Shown piece by piece: positions 7,976 to 19,264 of a DNA stretch of 64,000 nt. The notes under the pieces were generated by a model. It was not told where the DNA came from, searched no databases, and saw only the letters and a program-made list of their open reading frames with translations. The DNA lies in assembly GCF_014836415.1 (NCBI RefSeq), contig NZ_JACSQY010000003.1:186001-250000 (forward strand), written 5' to 3'. Position numbers and translations under genes: made by a program. Numbering within the stretch: position 1 is the first letter of the stretch; each line of letters opens with the position of its first letter. This DNA comes from Sporosarcina gallistercoris (GTDB lineage: Bacteria; Bacillota; Bacilli; Bacillales_A; Planococcaceae).

Positions 7976-10900
7976 ATGAAGCTTGTTTATCCGCAAATTA
8001 TAACAGGTGCCGATCTTCTGAATGGCATTATAAAGCTCGACCGATTGGCTCCTCTTCTGCAAAGAAGAGGGGCTGTTTCAGCTGCGATTGTGAACTCGAC
8101 CCTCTCCGGAATCCGATCGTTTTGGAAAGTGATGACAAAGTATGGAATCCACCCGGTCATCGGGCTTTCCATGAAGATCGAGTTGTCGACTGGAGAAACG
8201 CCATTATGTTACGTCTATGCTGAAAACGAAATGGGTTTTCGTCAGTTATTAAAGATGAGCAGTGCTGCCGCAACACGAGACACTGGGAATTTACCTGAAA
8301 AATGGTTGAAATCCTATACCGCAAACTGTGCCGTGATATTCCCGCTTACAGACCCCTCTTGGAACGAAATCCGAACTGAAGAAATGATCCAGCGATTGAA
8401 AAAGCACTGCGCGACTGAAAATCTGTACATAGGAATCGCACGGCCTGCTGGTGCCGTCCATCCTGAAGAATCGACGATGGAACACCTAGCCGAGATGGAA
8501 GATCTGCCTATAGTAGCGTGCAATGAAGCTAGATACATCGAGCCGAAAGACGCATTCAGTTTCGAAACAGCGCAAGCGATTCGTGAAGGCTACAAACTCA
8601 ATGATCCTGCACGTCCTGCAAATCTATACACAGACGCTTACGTGCCTGAACAGCAAGAGCTGGAACAATGGTTTGCGGATAAACAACATTGGCTAGAGAA
8701 GGCGGCAGAGGTGCTTTTAGCTTGTAATGTCCGATTGCCGGAAAAACAGCTGCTCATGCCGAAGTTTCCTGTCGGTAAAAATTGTTCAGCAGCGCAACTG
8801 CTTGAAGACCATTGCCGAGCCGGGTTGCAAAAACGACTTTCCGAGATTTCCAGCGCATACGAAGAACGACTCCGATACGAATTGGATGTCATCGTGGAAA
8901 TGGGCTATCAGGATTATTTCTTAATCGTGGAAGACTTCATTGCCTATGCAAAACAAAAAGATATTGAAGTTGGACCGGGACGGGGCTCCTCTGCCGGTTC
9001 ACTTGTTGCATTTTCGCTTGGAATCACTGCGGTGGACCCTTTGAAATACGGGTTGATTTTTGAGCGGTTTCTGAACAAAAGCAGAGTGACGATGCCGGAT
9101 ATCGACGTCGATTTTGCCGATACACGGAGAATGGAAGTTGTCGAGTATGTCGCACGGAAATACGGGAAAGCACATGTAGCTCAAATCATAACGTTCGGTA
9201 CATTATCAGCTAAATCCGTTGCACGGAACACGTCTCGGGTATTCGGTTTTTCAAACGAAGATATGACGTTCCTATCGAAAGCGCTGTCTGATGCTCCAGG
9301 TAAAACTCTTCATGAGAAAGTGAGTCAATCCTCACAACTTCAAACTTGGATTGAAAAAGAGGAAGTACGGACTCGATGGTTCGAAGCGTCTCTGGCGCTG
9401 GAAGGATTACCGCGAAACGCTTCGACGCACGCTGCTGGAGTCATTCTATCTCCAACACCACTCGTTGAGACCGTACCGCTCCAAAGTGGCGGTGACTCCA
9501 TCTATTTAACGCAGTGGGCGATGAACGACTCGGAAGAAGCGGGACTTTTAAAAATGGACTTCCTCGGATTGCGTAATCTGACTTTGCTCGATAGGATACG
9601 TAAAATGATTTGTTTCGAAACAGGGGAGGACCTTTCACTGGATACAATTCCGCTGCATGATGAGCGAACAATGGAGTTGTTCCGAAAAGGGGACATGTCT
9701 GGGATTTTTCAATTTGAATCACCGGGCATGCGTAAAGCGCTCCGGGAGATTTCACCGGATGTATTTGAAGACATCTATGCAATCACCGCCCTATATCGGC
9801 CGGGCCCTATGGAAAATATCCCTCTTTATAGCAGAAGGAAAAAAGGGCTTGAGCCGATTCACTATATGCATCCAGCTCTGGAACCGATTTTGAAAGAGAC
9901 TTATGGGATTATTGTCTATCAGGAACAGATTTTACAGATTGCCGTTCAAATAGCAGGCTTCACCCTAGGAGAAGCGGATTTGTTGCGGCGTGCGATCAGT
10001 AAAAAGAAGCGTGATGTGCTGATGCAGGAACGTATCCATTTTACAGATAGCTCCAAGCGAAACGGTTTTCCTGCCAGTATTGCAGGGGATATTTACGACC
10101 TGATTGTAAAATTCGCAGATTATGGATTTCCTAAGAGTCACGCGGTTGCCTACTCATTGATTTCCTACCAACTTGCCTACTTGAAAGCGAACAAGCCCGA
10201 ATACTTCTATGCGGGATGCTTATCCGTATTGGCGGGTTCCCTGGAGAAGACAATGGAATTCATGCGTGAAGTGAAAGGAAAGGGAATCCCTGTCCTTGGC
10301 CCCTCGATCACGAAAAGTAACTGGTCAGCGACAACGGAGAAGGGCTCCATCCGACTTGGTTTAAGTGCGGTAAAAGGAATCAGTTATCCTTTTTATACAA
10401 CTCTGAAACGAGCACGGCAGAAAGAAGTGAAATTGCAAACTCTCTTTGACTTGTCTGTTGCACTCGGTGCAGAAAATTTCACGGAAAAAACAATTCCGCC
10501 TCTCATAAAGTCAGGTGCATTGGACGAATTCGGACAGACGCGTGAAGTACTGCTCGCTACGATAGAAGCAGCAAGAAAACATGCGCTCTTCGTAAGGCCG
10601 TCATCTGACGATACAGACTTGCTTGCAGGAATGATGAAGGGGATGGCAAGTCCTAAATATAGTCCTGGCGGGACGATGTCCGATATGCAACGACTGGACT
10701 ATGAAAAAGAGACACTTGGATTCTACTTATCCGAACATCCGATCGCTTCTTTTAAAAAGAAACTCACTCTTGAATCGAATTCAATTGCAGATGCCCTTGA
10801 AAAATCGTCTGGAGCAAAGGTGGTTCTAGCAGGGATGGTGTTGGAAGTGAAGCGGATCCGGACAAAAAAAGGAGAAGCGATGGCGTTTCTCGAATTACAA

Positions 10901-11056
10901 GACGAGACTGGGGAAATTTCGTGTACGTTATTCCCGAAACAATATGCCGCATACAGTACTGAACTGAATGAGCAGTCATTGGTCGTATTTCACGGTACGG
11001 TTGAAGTGAGGAACGGAAGGCCACAGCTCGTTGTTCAGGAGATCCTCGCAGTTTAA
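7976..11056 (+). CDS. dnaE: DNA polymerase III alpha subunit, DnaE type, with degenerate PHP domain
   Basis: This 1026-residue error-prone replicative polymerase extends RNA primers in low-GC Gram-positives. The palm carries the catalytic pair in TMPDIDVDFADTRR (about residues 373-380) and the third acidic residue in LLKMDFLGLRNL. ALYRPGPMENIPLY and the finger segment GPGRGSSAGSL are intact. A C-terminal OB fold lies at about 945-1026 (EISCTLFPKQYAAY). The N-terminal PHP domain has lost its metal ligands: the usual VHS/TDH positions read IITGAD and IVNSTLSG. It is about 90 residues shorter than B. subtilis DnaE. The start has GGAGGGATAGACA upstream. The absence of an N-terminal exonuclease domain separates it from PolC. 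Confidence 0.96.
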   Translation: MKLVYPQIITGADLLNGIIKLDRLAPLLQRRGAVSAAIVNSTLSGIRSFWKVMTKYGIHPVIGLSMKIELSTGETPLCYVYAENEMGFRQLLKMSSAAATRDTGNLPEKWLKSYTANCAVIFPLTDPSWNEIRTEEMIQRLKKHCATENLYIGIARPAGAVHPEESTMEHLAEMEDLPIVACNEARYIEPKDAFSFETAQAIREGYKLNDPARPANLYTDAYVPEQQELEQWFADKQHWLEKAAEVLLACNVRLPEKQLLMPKFPVGKNCSAAQLLEDHCRAGLQKRLSEISSAYEERLRYELDVIVEMGYQDYFLIVEDFIAYAKQKDIEVGPGRGSSAGSLVAFSLGITAVDPLKYGLIFERFLNKSRVTMPDIDVDFADTRRMEVVEYVARKYGKAHVAQIITFGTLSAKSVARNTSRVFGFSNEDMTFLSKALSDAPGKTLHEKVSQSSQLQTWIEKEEVRTRWFEASLALEGLPRNASTHAAGVILSPTPLVETVPLQSGGDSIYLTQWAMNDSEEAGLLKMDFLGLRNLTLLDRIRKMICFETGEDLSLDTIPLHDERTMELFRKGDMSGIFQFESPGMRKALREISPDVFEDIYAITALYRPGPMENIPLYSRRKKGLEPIHYMHPALEPILKETYGIIVYQEQILQIAVQIAGFTLGEADLLRRAISKKKRDVLMQERIHFTDSSKRNGFPASIAGDIYDLIVKFADYGFPKSHAVAYSLISYQLAYLKANKPEYFYAGCLSVLAGSLEKTMEFMREVKGKGIPVLGPSITKSNWSATTEKGSIRLGLSAVKGISYPFYTTLKRARQKEVKLQTLFDLSVALGAENFTEKTIPPLIKSGALDEFGQTREVLLATIEAARKHALFVRPSSDDTDLLAGMMKGMASPKYSPGGTMSDMQRLDYEKETLGFYLSEHPIASFKKKLTLESNSIADALEKSSGAKVVLAGMVLEVKRIRTKKGEAMAFLELQDETGEISCTLFPKQYAAYSTELNEQSLVVFHGTVEVRNGRPQLVVQEILAV

Positions 11057-11137
11057 CTATATTTCTTGTAAGGTTCTTTCGAGGTTCAGGAAGTAGTCAA
11101 CTCGATAACAAACAGCAAAAGGATTTCCAGATATCAC

Positions 11138-11166
11138 TTTACGGCAGGCGCGCTTTTTTGTATGCT
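11138..11166 (+). promoter_or_regulatory. Promoter of the GntR-accD-accA operon
   Basis: A sigma-A-like pair, TTTACG (11138-11143) and TATGCT (11161-11166), has a 17-bp spacer. The predicted transcription start near 11173 puts the operator palindrome at 11177-11191 directly downstream. Confidence 0.5.
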
Positions 11167-11176
11167 AATAAAGGAT

Positions 11177-11191
11177 AGTGGTCTGACCACT
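11177..11191. promoter_or_regulatory. Perfect FadR-type operator palindrome AGTGGTC-T-GACCACT
   Basis: This is a 7-bp perfect inverted repeat around one base. It contains TGGTCnGACCA, the core recognised by FadR-subfamily GntR regulators such as E. coli FadR. It lies 31 bp upstream of the start of a GntR/FadR-type gene and just after a candidate promoter. That fits autoregulation and control of the co-transcribed accDA genes. Confidence 0.7.
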
Positions 11192-11221
11192 TTAGAAAGC
11201 GGCATAAAAAGGAGTTTGGAC

Positions 11222-11884
11222 ATGGAAAACTCTCGTCCATCATCGAAACGGTTTCTGGATATCGTTTCGGATCTGCGTACGATTATTAAAGAAGAAGGTG
11301 CCGTCATAGGGGATAAGTTACCTTCTGAACGTGTGCTTGCGGATCGGTTGCAAGTGGGTAGATCCACAATCCGAGAAGCACTCCGAAGTCTTGAACTTCT
11401 TGGTCTGATTGAAACAAGAAGGGGAGAGGGAACGTTCCTCGCGGACTATAAAAAGCATCAGTTGGTGGAGATTCTTTCCACATTCATTATGCAACATCCG
11501 CAATCATTGAAATATGTGGATGATACTCGGCGGATACATGAAAGAGCGGCCATAGAAAGTATTTCAAATGATGTTGAGCGAAGAGCATTGCCGGTATGGG
11601 GAAGTTTTTTAGCGAAACTCAAAGGGACAGAACCGATTGTCAGGGAAGAATTGCTGCAAGAGATCGTAGTGATTTCAGGAAATCGTTTGTCATTGAAAAT
11701 CTGGTTTTTATTGAAACAATATAGTCGCGTACCGTTCCATGAAGTCATGAAGGAAGAAGAAAAAGAAATTGCAGCAAATTTACTCAACGAGATGATGAAT
11801 GGTAATAGTCGGCTAGCGGTGATGCGGTATACGGACTGGCTTGACATTGTCAATGGTGAAAGAAGGGGCGAACACGAATGCTAA
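11222..11884 (+). CDS. GntR family (FadR subfamily) regulator co-transcribed with accDA
   Basis: This 220-residue protein has an N-terminal winged helix (about residues 10-75: [21 protein letters not shown] and [17 protein letters not shown]) and an all-helical C-terminal ligand domain of FadR/FCD type. The ATG at 11222 follows AAAAGGAGTTTGGAC; the ATG at 11162 would include the operator and has no ribosome binding site. The gene overlaps accD by 7 bp, so it is translationally coupled to acetyl-CoA carboxylase. The perfect TGGTCTGACCA palindrome in its leader suggests that it binds its own promoter. An acyl-CoA or malonyl-CoA-type effector is a reasonable guess but is not shown by sequence. 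Confidence 0.88.
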   Translation: MENSRPSSKRFLDIVSDLRTIIKEEGAVIGDKLPSERVLADRLQVGRSTIREALRSLELLGLIETRRGEGTFLADYKKHQLVEILSTFIMQHPQSLKYVDDTRRIHERAAIESISNDVERRALPVWGSFLAKLKGTEPIVREELLQEIVVISGNRLSLKIWFLLKQYSRVPFHEVMKEEEKEIAANLLNEMMNGNSRLAVMRYTDWLDIVNGERRGEHEC

Positions 11885-12737
11885 GGGATCTATTTACAAA
11901 TGTGAAAAAACAGCAGGCAATCATGCCGAATGCGAAGTCTAAGAGCGATGTACCTGAAGGGATTATGACGAAATGTCCATCATGTAAGCATGTGGAACCG
12001 ACAAAAGAATTGGGCAAACTGCTGAAAGTTTGTCCCAAATGTGATTTCCATTTCAAAATGACTGCACAGGAACGGATAGACTCCTTGATTGATGAAGGAA
12101 CGTTTGTGTCCATGGACGACCATCTAGTAACTGAAAATCCATTGGAGTTTCCTGCATACACCGCGAAAGTGAAAAAAGATGCGGAGACAACGGGACTCAA
12201 TGAAGCTGTCCTGACAGGTACAGGGAAAATTGACGGGAATGAGGTGGCGATCGCCGTCATGGACCCACATTTCCGGATGGGGTCGATGGGCTCAGTAGTA
12301 GGCGAAAAGATTACGAGAGCGGTCGAAAAAGCGACGGAGCTCGGAATCCCTATGCTTATCTTTTCTGCAAGTGGCGGTGCACGCATGCAAGAAGGCGTTC
12401 TGTCCCTTATGCAGATGGCGAAAACAAGTGTTGCTTTGAACCGCCACTCCGAAAAAGGGCTTTTATATATCTCAATTATGACCTACCCTACAACTGGCGG
12501 GGTTTCGGCAAGTTTTGCTTCTGTCGGGGACATTAACCTCGCAGAGCCGAAAGCGCTTATTGGATTTGCAGGACGCCGGGTGATTGAGCAAACTGTCCGG
12601 GAAAAGCTACCTGAAGACTTCCAAACGGCTGAATTCCTATTGGCACATGGCCAGTTGGATGCAGTCGTTCATCGTGTTGACTTGCAGGATATGCTATCCC
12701 GCATCATCCGGCTTCACACGAAGGGGGAGGCAGCACA

Positions 12738-12741
<4 letters not shown>
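11878..12741 (+). CDS. accD: Acetyl-CoA carboxylase carboxyltransferase subunit beta
   Basis: This 287-residue subunit, with AccA, transfers the carboxyl group from biotin to acetyl-CoA to form malonyl-CoA. The zinc ribbon has four cysteines at residues 33, 36, 52 and 55 (CPSCKHVE … CPKCDFHF). The carboxyltransferase core shows [12 protein letters not shown] and [13 protein letters not shown]. The start overlaps the regulator gene (ATG within its last codons), and the stop overlaps the accA start in an ATGA arrangement, so the three genes form one translationally coupled unit. Confidence 0.97.
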
Positions 12742-14689
<1,948 letters not shown>

Positions 14690-14722
14690 TGTAAATCAGT
14701 GAAAAGGAAGTGCTCTGAGCCA

Positions 14723-16483
14723 ATGAGAAAAACTAAAATCGTTTGTACAATCGGTCCGGCAAGTGAATCACCAGAACGTCTGGAGCAACTAATCGATGCG
14801 GGTATGAACGTGGCGCGATTGAATTTCTCCCACGGAGATCATGATGAACATCTTCAACGCATTAAAGCAATCCGCAAAGTAGCTGCAGCTAAGCAAAAGA
14901 CTGTCGGGATTCTACTCGATACGAAAGGACCTGAAATTCGAACTCATTCGATGGAAAACGGCCTAATCGAATTAGTAGCGGGACAAAAGATTGACGTATC
15001 CATGCAAGAAGTCGTTGGGACGAAAGAGCGTTTCTCAATTACGTATGACCAACTGATTGACGATGTGGATAAAGACGATACGATTCTTCTGGATGACGGT
15101 CTCGTCATGTTGAAAGTGCTCGGTAAAAGTGAAGCTGAAGGATTGATTCATACTGAAGTGATGAACTCCGGAGAGCTGAAGAATAAAAAAGGCGTCAACG
15201 TACCGGGTGTTTCTGTGCAGCTTCCTGGAATCACAGAGAAAGATAAGGAAGACATCTTGTTCGGGATTGCACAGGAGATCGATTTTGTTGCAGCTTCCTT
15301 CGTCCGCCGTGCGGAAGATGTGTTGGAAATACGTGAACTGCTTGAGAAAAATGCCGGTTCAAACATCCATATCATTCCTAAAATCGAAAACCAAGAAGGT
15401 GTCGATAATATTGACGCGATCATCGAAGTATCCGATGGCTTAATGGTCGCTCGGGGAGATCTTGGTGTCGAGATACCGCCAGAAGAGGTTCCTGTCATTC
15501 AGAAACAGCTCATTGAAAAGTGCAATCAGGCAGGGAAACCTGTCATCACAGCAACACAGATGCTTGACTCGATGCAGCGGAACCCACGTCCGACACGTGC
15601 TGAAGCGAGTGACGTAGCAAACGCAATATTTGATGGAACGGATGCCATTATGCTCTCAGGTGAAACTGCGGCTGGACTGTATCCAGTAGAATCTGTAGAA
15701 ACAATGGTCCGGATTGCTAATAAGATCGAAGAATCATTCGATTACCGTTCCTTCATCTCGACGCGTCGCAGAGAAAAGCACGGTAACCTGACGGACGCCA
15801 TTGGACAAGCTGCTGCCTATACAGCGATTAACTTGAACGTGAACGCAGTGATTGCCCCTACTGAAAGCGGAACGACAGCCCGGATGATTTCAAAGTATCG
15901 TCCTGGATGTCCAATCATTGCTGTAACATCTTCTGAGCAAGTCGCTCGTCGTCTTACACTTGTATGGGGAGCGTATCCAATCGTTGGTAGACGAGTCAGT
16001 TCAATTGACTCGATACTTGAAGAATCCGTCGAGGAAAGTGTTAAGCATAAATATGTGACACACGGCGATGTTGTAATCATCACAGCGGGAGTTCCCGTTG
16101 GCGAAGCAGGAACTACCAATCTGATGAAGATCCATGTCATCGGTGATCTTCTTGCAAAAGGGCAAGGGATTGGAAAGTCAGTGGCTTATGGTCGAGCAAT
16201 TGTCGCTCGCAGTGCAGCTGAAGCGGAAGCATTCGATGCTGAAGGAGCAATCCTCGTGACGAACTCCACTGACCGTGATATGCTACCGGTACTGGAAAAA
16301 TGTGCCGGTCTCATTACAGAAGAGGGCGGACTTACAAGTCATGGGGCAATCGTAGGATTGAATTTAGGGATTCCTGTCATTGTCGGTGTGAAGAATGCAA
16401 CTGAAATCATTAAACATGATAAGGAAATTACGATGGACGCTGAAACTGGTGTGATCTATAAAGGACATGCTAAAGTGCTATAA
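14723..16483 (+). CDS. pyk: Pyruvate kinase with C-terminal PEP-utiliser-like domain
   Basis: This 586-residue enzyme converts phosphoenolpyruvate and ADP to pyruvate and ATP. Motifs: [25 protein letters not shown], the catalytic Lys in [28 protein letters not shown] and the signature [10 protein letters not shown]. After the usual C-terminal domain there is an extra domain (about residues 475-586) with [20 protein letters not shown]. This is the phosphohistidine-type motif typical of Bacillus pyruvate kinases. The ATG at 14723 has AAGGAAGTG upstream; an earlier ATG at 14699 does not. Confidence 0.97.
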   Translation: MRKTKIVCTIGPASESPERLEQLIDAGMNVARLNFSHGDHDEHLQRIKAIRKVAAAKQKTVGILLDTKGPEIRTHSMENGLIELVAGQKIDVSMQEVVGTKERFSITYDQLIDDVDKDDTILLDDGLVMLKVLGKSEAEGLIHTEVMNSGELKNKKGVNVPGVSVQLPGITEKDKEDILFGIAQEIDFVAASFVRRAEDVLEIRELLEKNAGSNIHIIPKIENQEGVDNIDAIIEVSDGLMVARGDLGVEIPPEEVPVIQKQLIEKCNQAGKPVITATQMLDSMQRNPRPTRAEASDVANAIFDGTDAIMLSGETAAGLYPVESVETMVRIANKIEESFDYRSFISTRRREKHGNLTDAIGQAAAYTAINLNVNAVIAPTESGTTARMISKYRPGCPIIAVTSSEQVARRLTLVWGAYPIVGRRVSSIDSILEESVEESVKHKYVTHGDVVIITAGVPVGEAGTTNLMKIHVIGDLLAKGQGIGKSVAYGRAIVARSAAEAEAFDAEGAILVTNSTDRDMLPVLEKCAGLITEEGGLTSHGAIVGLNLGIPVIVGVKNATEIIKHDKEITMDAETGVIYKGHAKVL

Positions 16484-16485
16484 AC

Positions 16486-16521
16486 AAAAACCGCTGCCTA
16501 ATTTTAGGACAGCGGTTTTTC
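16486..16521 (+). terminator. Terminator after pyk
   Basis: AAAAACCGCTG pairs with (A)CAGCGGTTTTT, and the stem extends inward (CCTA/TAGG). It ends in a T run and starts 3 bases after the pyk stop. Confidence 0.9.
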
Positions 16522-16540
16522 TCAAAGAGGAGACATGAAA

Positions 16541-16924
16541 ATGAAATGGTTAGTGCTTCTATTTTTGATTGTTCCTGCAAGTGAACTCACGTTACTACTT
16601 GTTGCTGGAAACCAGTTAGGTGTCATGCCGACGCTTATAATCATTCTAGTTACTGGAATCGGCGGCGCTTATTTGGCAAAAAGACAAGGTTTCAAAGCGA
16701 TTACAGAATTCAGAGAACGAATTGCTGCTGGAGATGCACCGGGCCCACCGATTATTGATGGATTGTGTATTTTTGCAGGTGGTTTGCTGTTGCTGGTCCC
16801 AGGTTTCATCACAGACGTGATAGGTCTGTTACTGCTTTTCAGCTGGCCTCGAAAAATGATTCGACCGTTTATCATTCAGCAAATATACAAGAAGATGAAA
16901 AAAGGGACGCTGATCATTCGATGA
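16541..16924 (+). CDS. fxsA: FxsA family membrane protein
   Basis: This integral membrane protein of about 127 residues has hydrophobic segments WLVLLFLIVPASELTLLLVAG, TLIIILVTGIGGAYLA and ICIFAGGLLLLVPGF-type helices. The conserved FxsA block LVPGFITDVIGLLLL is present. I use the ATG at 16541 because GAGGAG sits about 8 bases upstream; an ATG at 16535 is only 2 to 3 bases from it. In E. coli FxsA reduces phage T7 exclusion by F plasmids; its role in Bacillales is not known. The last 11 bases overlap the end of the convergent ytvI gene. Confidence 0.88.
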   Translation: MKWLVLLFLIVPASELTLLLVAGNQLGVMPTLIIILVTGIGGAYLAKRQGFKAITEFRERIAAGDAPGPPIIDGLCIFAGGLLLLVPGFITDVIGLLLLFSWPRKMIRPFIIQQIYKKMKKGTLIIR

Positions 16925-17891
16925 ACTTTGGATGATTTCTGATTTTCATAGCTGTAAACAAAAGGAATGGCGTTAGTAAAATTCCAGGTAATCCGAACAA
17001 GTAGAACGAGCTGGCAGTAATCAGAAACGCGTGAACGGGTTTTACCCGGAAAGTGGATGCCCACAAATAGGACTCAGCAATCTGTCGACTCACAAGTGTC
17101 AAAATATAGAGCAGTAAGAGTGCTGATCCAAAAATATACTCACCGGTATAAAAATAAAAGAGCATCATCGGCAGCAGGAATAATCCGATCCCTAAAAAAG
17201 GCAGGCTGTCTGAGAGAGCTATTAGAAATGCAGTTCCGATAGGTGATGAAAACGACAGGAAAAAGAAACCGATACACAATAGAAGAAATGTTAGACAAAC
17301 TAGACGTGCCTCAATGGAAATGAAATGCCCGATGAGTTCACCGGATTTCTTGAAGAGTCGATATGCCTGACGACGCATCGAAGCTGGAAAGTAGACGAGG
17401 AACCAAAATCGGTCTTTTCCTGTTTCCCGGAGTGCAAAGAAAAAAGCGACTAGGAATATAAAGAGTGTGAAAACTTGTTGAAAGAGGACTCCCGTAAAGG
17501 TGAAGGTATGTTCAATAAGAGTATGGCCGGCTGTTAGCACATTTTCTTTTAAAAATGTAATCGCAACCCCTGACCAATCCTGATTGCCGGTATAAGGCTC
17601 CAGATGACGCTCGGCAATCGGTAGTGTATCCATTAAACCTTGTATAGCCATCGTGGAAACTCCGGCGACTACACCGAGAATCACGAACATGGCGACTAAA
17701 GTGGAAAGTGTTCTAGGTAAACGTAGGACGTGGTTGGTAAAGTTCACAACAGGTGCAGCGAAGTAAGCAAGAATAATTGCGATGCCGGCAGGTGGAACTA
17801 GAACTATAAAAATTCCTCCGATAACTCCAGGTAGGAATGGGGCGAGGTACAGTTTATAAAACGATGTCGTATTCATTTTTTTGATAGTCAT
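16914..17891 (-). CDS. ytvI: YtvI, AI-2E family transporter-like sporulation membrane protein
   Basis: This 325-residue protein has about eight transmembrane segments in the AI-2E/TqsA (PerM) layout. An N-terminal pair lies near residues 10-50 (FLPGVIGGIFIVLVPPAGIA, IILAYFAAPVVNF), then a soluble central part (about 85-130). A C-terminal bundle ends in SSFYLFGLPGILLTPFLLF. Position between fxsA and citZ and length match YtvI. Despite the family name, substrate transport is not established for YtvI. The start has TTGGAGTGA just upstream. It is convergent with fxsA, with an 11-bp overlap of the coding ends and no visible terminator hairpin between them. Confidence 0.9.
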   Translation of the reverse strand: MTIKKMNTTSFYKLYLAPFLPGVIGGIFIVLVPPAGIAIILAYFAAPVVNFTNHVLRLPRTLSTLVAMFVILGVVAGVSTMAIQGLMDTLPIAERHLEPYTGNQDWSGVAITFLKENVLTAGHTLIEHTFTFTGVLFQQVFTLFIFLVAFFFALRETGKDRFWFLVYFPASMRRQAYRLFKKSGELIGHFISIEARLVCLTFLLLCIGFFFLSFSSPIGTAFLIALSDSLPFLGIGLFLLPMMLFYFYTGEYIFGSALLLLYILTLVSRQIAESYLWASTFRVKPVHAFLITASSFYLFGLPGILLTPFLLFTAMKIRNHPKFIE

Positions 17892-17935
17892 TCACTCCAA
17901 TTTAATAGATTTCCTGGGAATCGTATGCATTTTCA

Positions 17936-17964
17936 TTCACAAAACCGTCAAAGTTGATTATAAT
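17936..17964 (+). promoter_or_regulatory. citZ promoter
   Basis: TTCACA (17936-17941) and a consensus TATAAT (17959-17964) are separated by 17 bp. The predicted transcription start is close to 17971, about 110 bp upstream of the citZ start codon. Confidence 0.65.
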
Positions 17965-17970
17965 GAATTT

Positions 17971-17984
17971 TGTAAGCGTTTTTA
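17971..17984. promoter_or_regulatory. Candidate CcpA cre site at the citZ transcription start
   Basis: TGTAAGCGTTTTTA fits the cre consensus TGWAANCGNTNWCA at all but one position of the last pair. It lies at about +1 of the predicted promoter, a position that would block transcription. citZ of B. subtilis is known to be under CcpA control. Confidence 0.55.
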
Positions 17985-18079
17985 GGCGGAAACAATATTA
18001 GCAGATTAGCCGAAGCCCCCCGAACGGTGGAAAAAATCAACGGGCGGTTAGATGGCTGCTGACTGAAGGAGAGAGTTTC

Positions 18080-19195
18080 ATGACATCTACTAAAGGTTTA
18101 GAAGGAATTGTAGCGACACAATCCGCGATCAGTTCAATCATCGATGATACCCTTACATACGTCGGGTACGACATTGACGATCTTGCAAACAATGCAAGTT
18201 TCGAGGAAGTCGTCTATCTTCTCTGGCACCTGCGTCTACCAAAAGAAGAAGAGCTAGCTGAATTGAAGCAGCAATTGGCAGATAACATGTCCGTACCGGA
18301 AGAAGTGCTCGCTCATTTCAAAACGTATCCAATCAAAGACGTCCACCCGATGGCAGCATTGCGCACAGCAATCTCGTTATTAGGGTTATATGACGCGAAC
18401 GCTGAAGATATGTCCAAAGAGGAGAACTATCTGAAGGCGATTAAACTACAAGCGAAAATTGCAACTGTTGTTACTGCATTTGCACGTATTCGCAAGGGTC
18501 TCGAGCCGATCGCTCCAGATACATCACTTGGATATGCAGCAAACTTCCTTTACATGTTGAATGGCAAAAAGCCTGAGTCGATCGAAGAGGAAGCCTTCAA
18601 CAAAGCGCTTGTCCTGCATGCCGATCATGAGTTGAACGCTTCCACGTTTACAGCACGTGTTTGTGTGGCAACCCTATCTGATATGTATTCAGGTGTTACT
18701 GCTGCAATCGGAGCGCTTAAAGGTCCATTGCACGGTGGTGCAAATGAGCAAGTCATGAATATGCTCATGGAAATTGGCGAGGAAGACAAAGTGGACGAGT
18801 ACATCCACAACAAACTTGCGAACAAAGAAAAGATCATGGGCTTCGGTCACCGTGTATATCGTAAAGGTGATCCGCGCGCCAAGCACCTTCGTGAAATGTC
18901 AGAAAAACTGACTGAACTTCGCGGAGAAGGTAAATATTTCCGTATGTCCGAGCAGATTGAGAAAATCGTTACAGGAGAGAAAAAATTACCGCCAAACGTT
19001 GATTTTTACTCAGCTTCGGTTTATCATTCACTTGGGATTGATCATGATCTATTCACTCCGATTTTTGCAGTTTCCCGCATTTCGGGATGGATTGCACACA
19101 TTCTAGAGCAGTATGAAAACAACCGTCTGATTCGTCCTCGTGCCGAATACATCGGACCGGATATGCAGAAATATGTGCCAATCGATCAGCGCTGA
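18080..19195 (+). CDS. citZ: Citrate synthase
   Basis: This 371-residue enzyme condenses acetyl-CoA and oxaloacetate to citrate, the entry step of the TCA cycle. The catalytic His-Asp-His set is visible in GPLHGGANEQV, GFGHRVYRKGDPRA and VDFYSASVYHSLG. Length matches the short type I (Gram-positive) enzymes. AAGGAGAGAGTTTC precedes the start. A consensus promoter and a cre-like site lie upstream. It is followed by icd and mdh, the citZ-icd-mdh cluster of Bacillus. Confidence 0.97.
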   Translation: MTSTKGLEGIVATQSAISSIIDDTLTYVGYDIDDLANNASFEEVVYLLWHLRLPKEEELAELKQQLADNMSVPEEVLAHFKTYPIKDVHPMAALRTAISLLGLYDANAEDMSKEENYLKAIKLQAKIATVVTAFARIRKGLEPIAPDTSLGYAANFLYMLNGKKPESIEEEAFNKALVLHADHELNASTFTARVCVATLSDMYSGVTAAIGALKGPLHGGANEQVMNMLMEIGEEDKVDEYIHNKLANKEKIMGFGHRVYRKGDPRAKHLREMSEKLTELRGEGKYFRMSEQIEKIVTGEKKLPPNVDFYSASVYHSLGIDHDLFTPIFAVSRISGWIAHILEQYENNRLIRPRAEYIGPDMQKYVPIDQR

Positions 19196-19210
19196 TCAGC
19201 AAAAATCTTT

Positions 19211-19236
19211 GGGCCGGTATCTTAACGTACCGGCCC
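19211..19236 (+). promoter_or_regulatory. Intercistronic stem-loop between citZ and icd
   Basis: A 9-bp perfect GC-rich stem, GGGCCGGTA/TACCGGCCC, has an 8-nt loop and is not followed by a T run. It is therefore unlikely to be an efficient terminator. It may set the citZ:icd transcript ratio by processing or partial termination. Confidence 0.55.
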
Positions 19237-19264
19237 TATACTCATGAAATTGGGAGGAATTATA

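Noticed and set aside
7957-8223. An 88-codon open frame overlapping the start of dnaE
   Set aside because: It is out of frame inside the PHP coding region, and its composition is that of a shadow frame; dnaE has the ribosome binding site and full homology.
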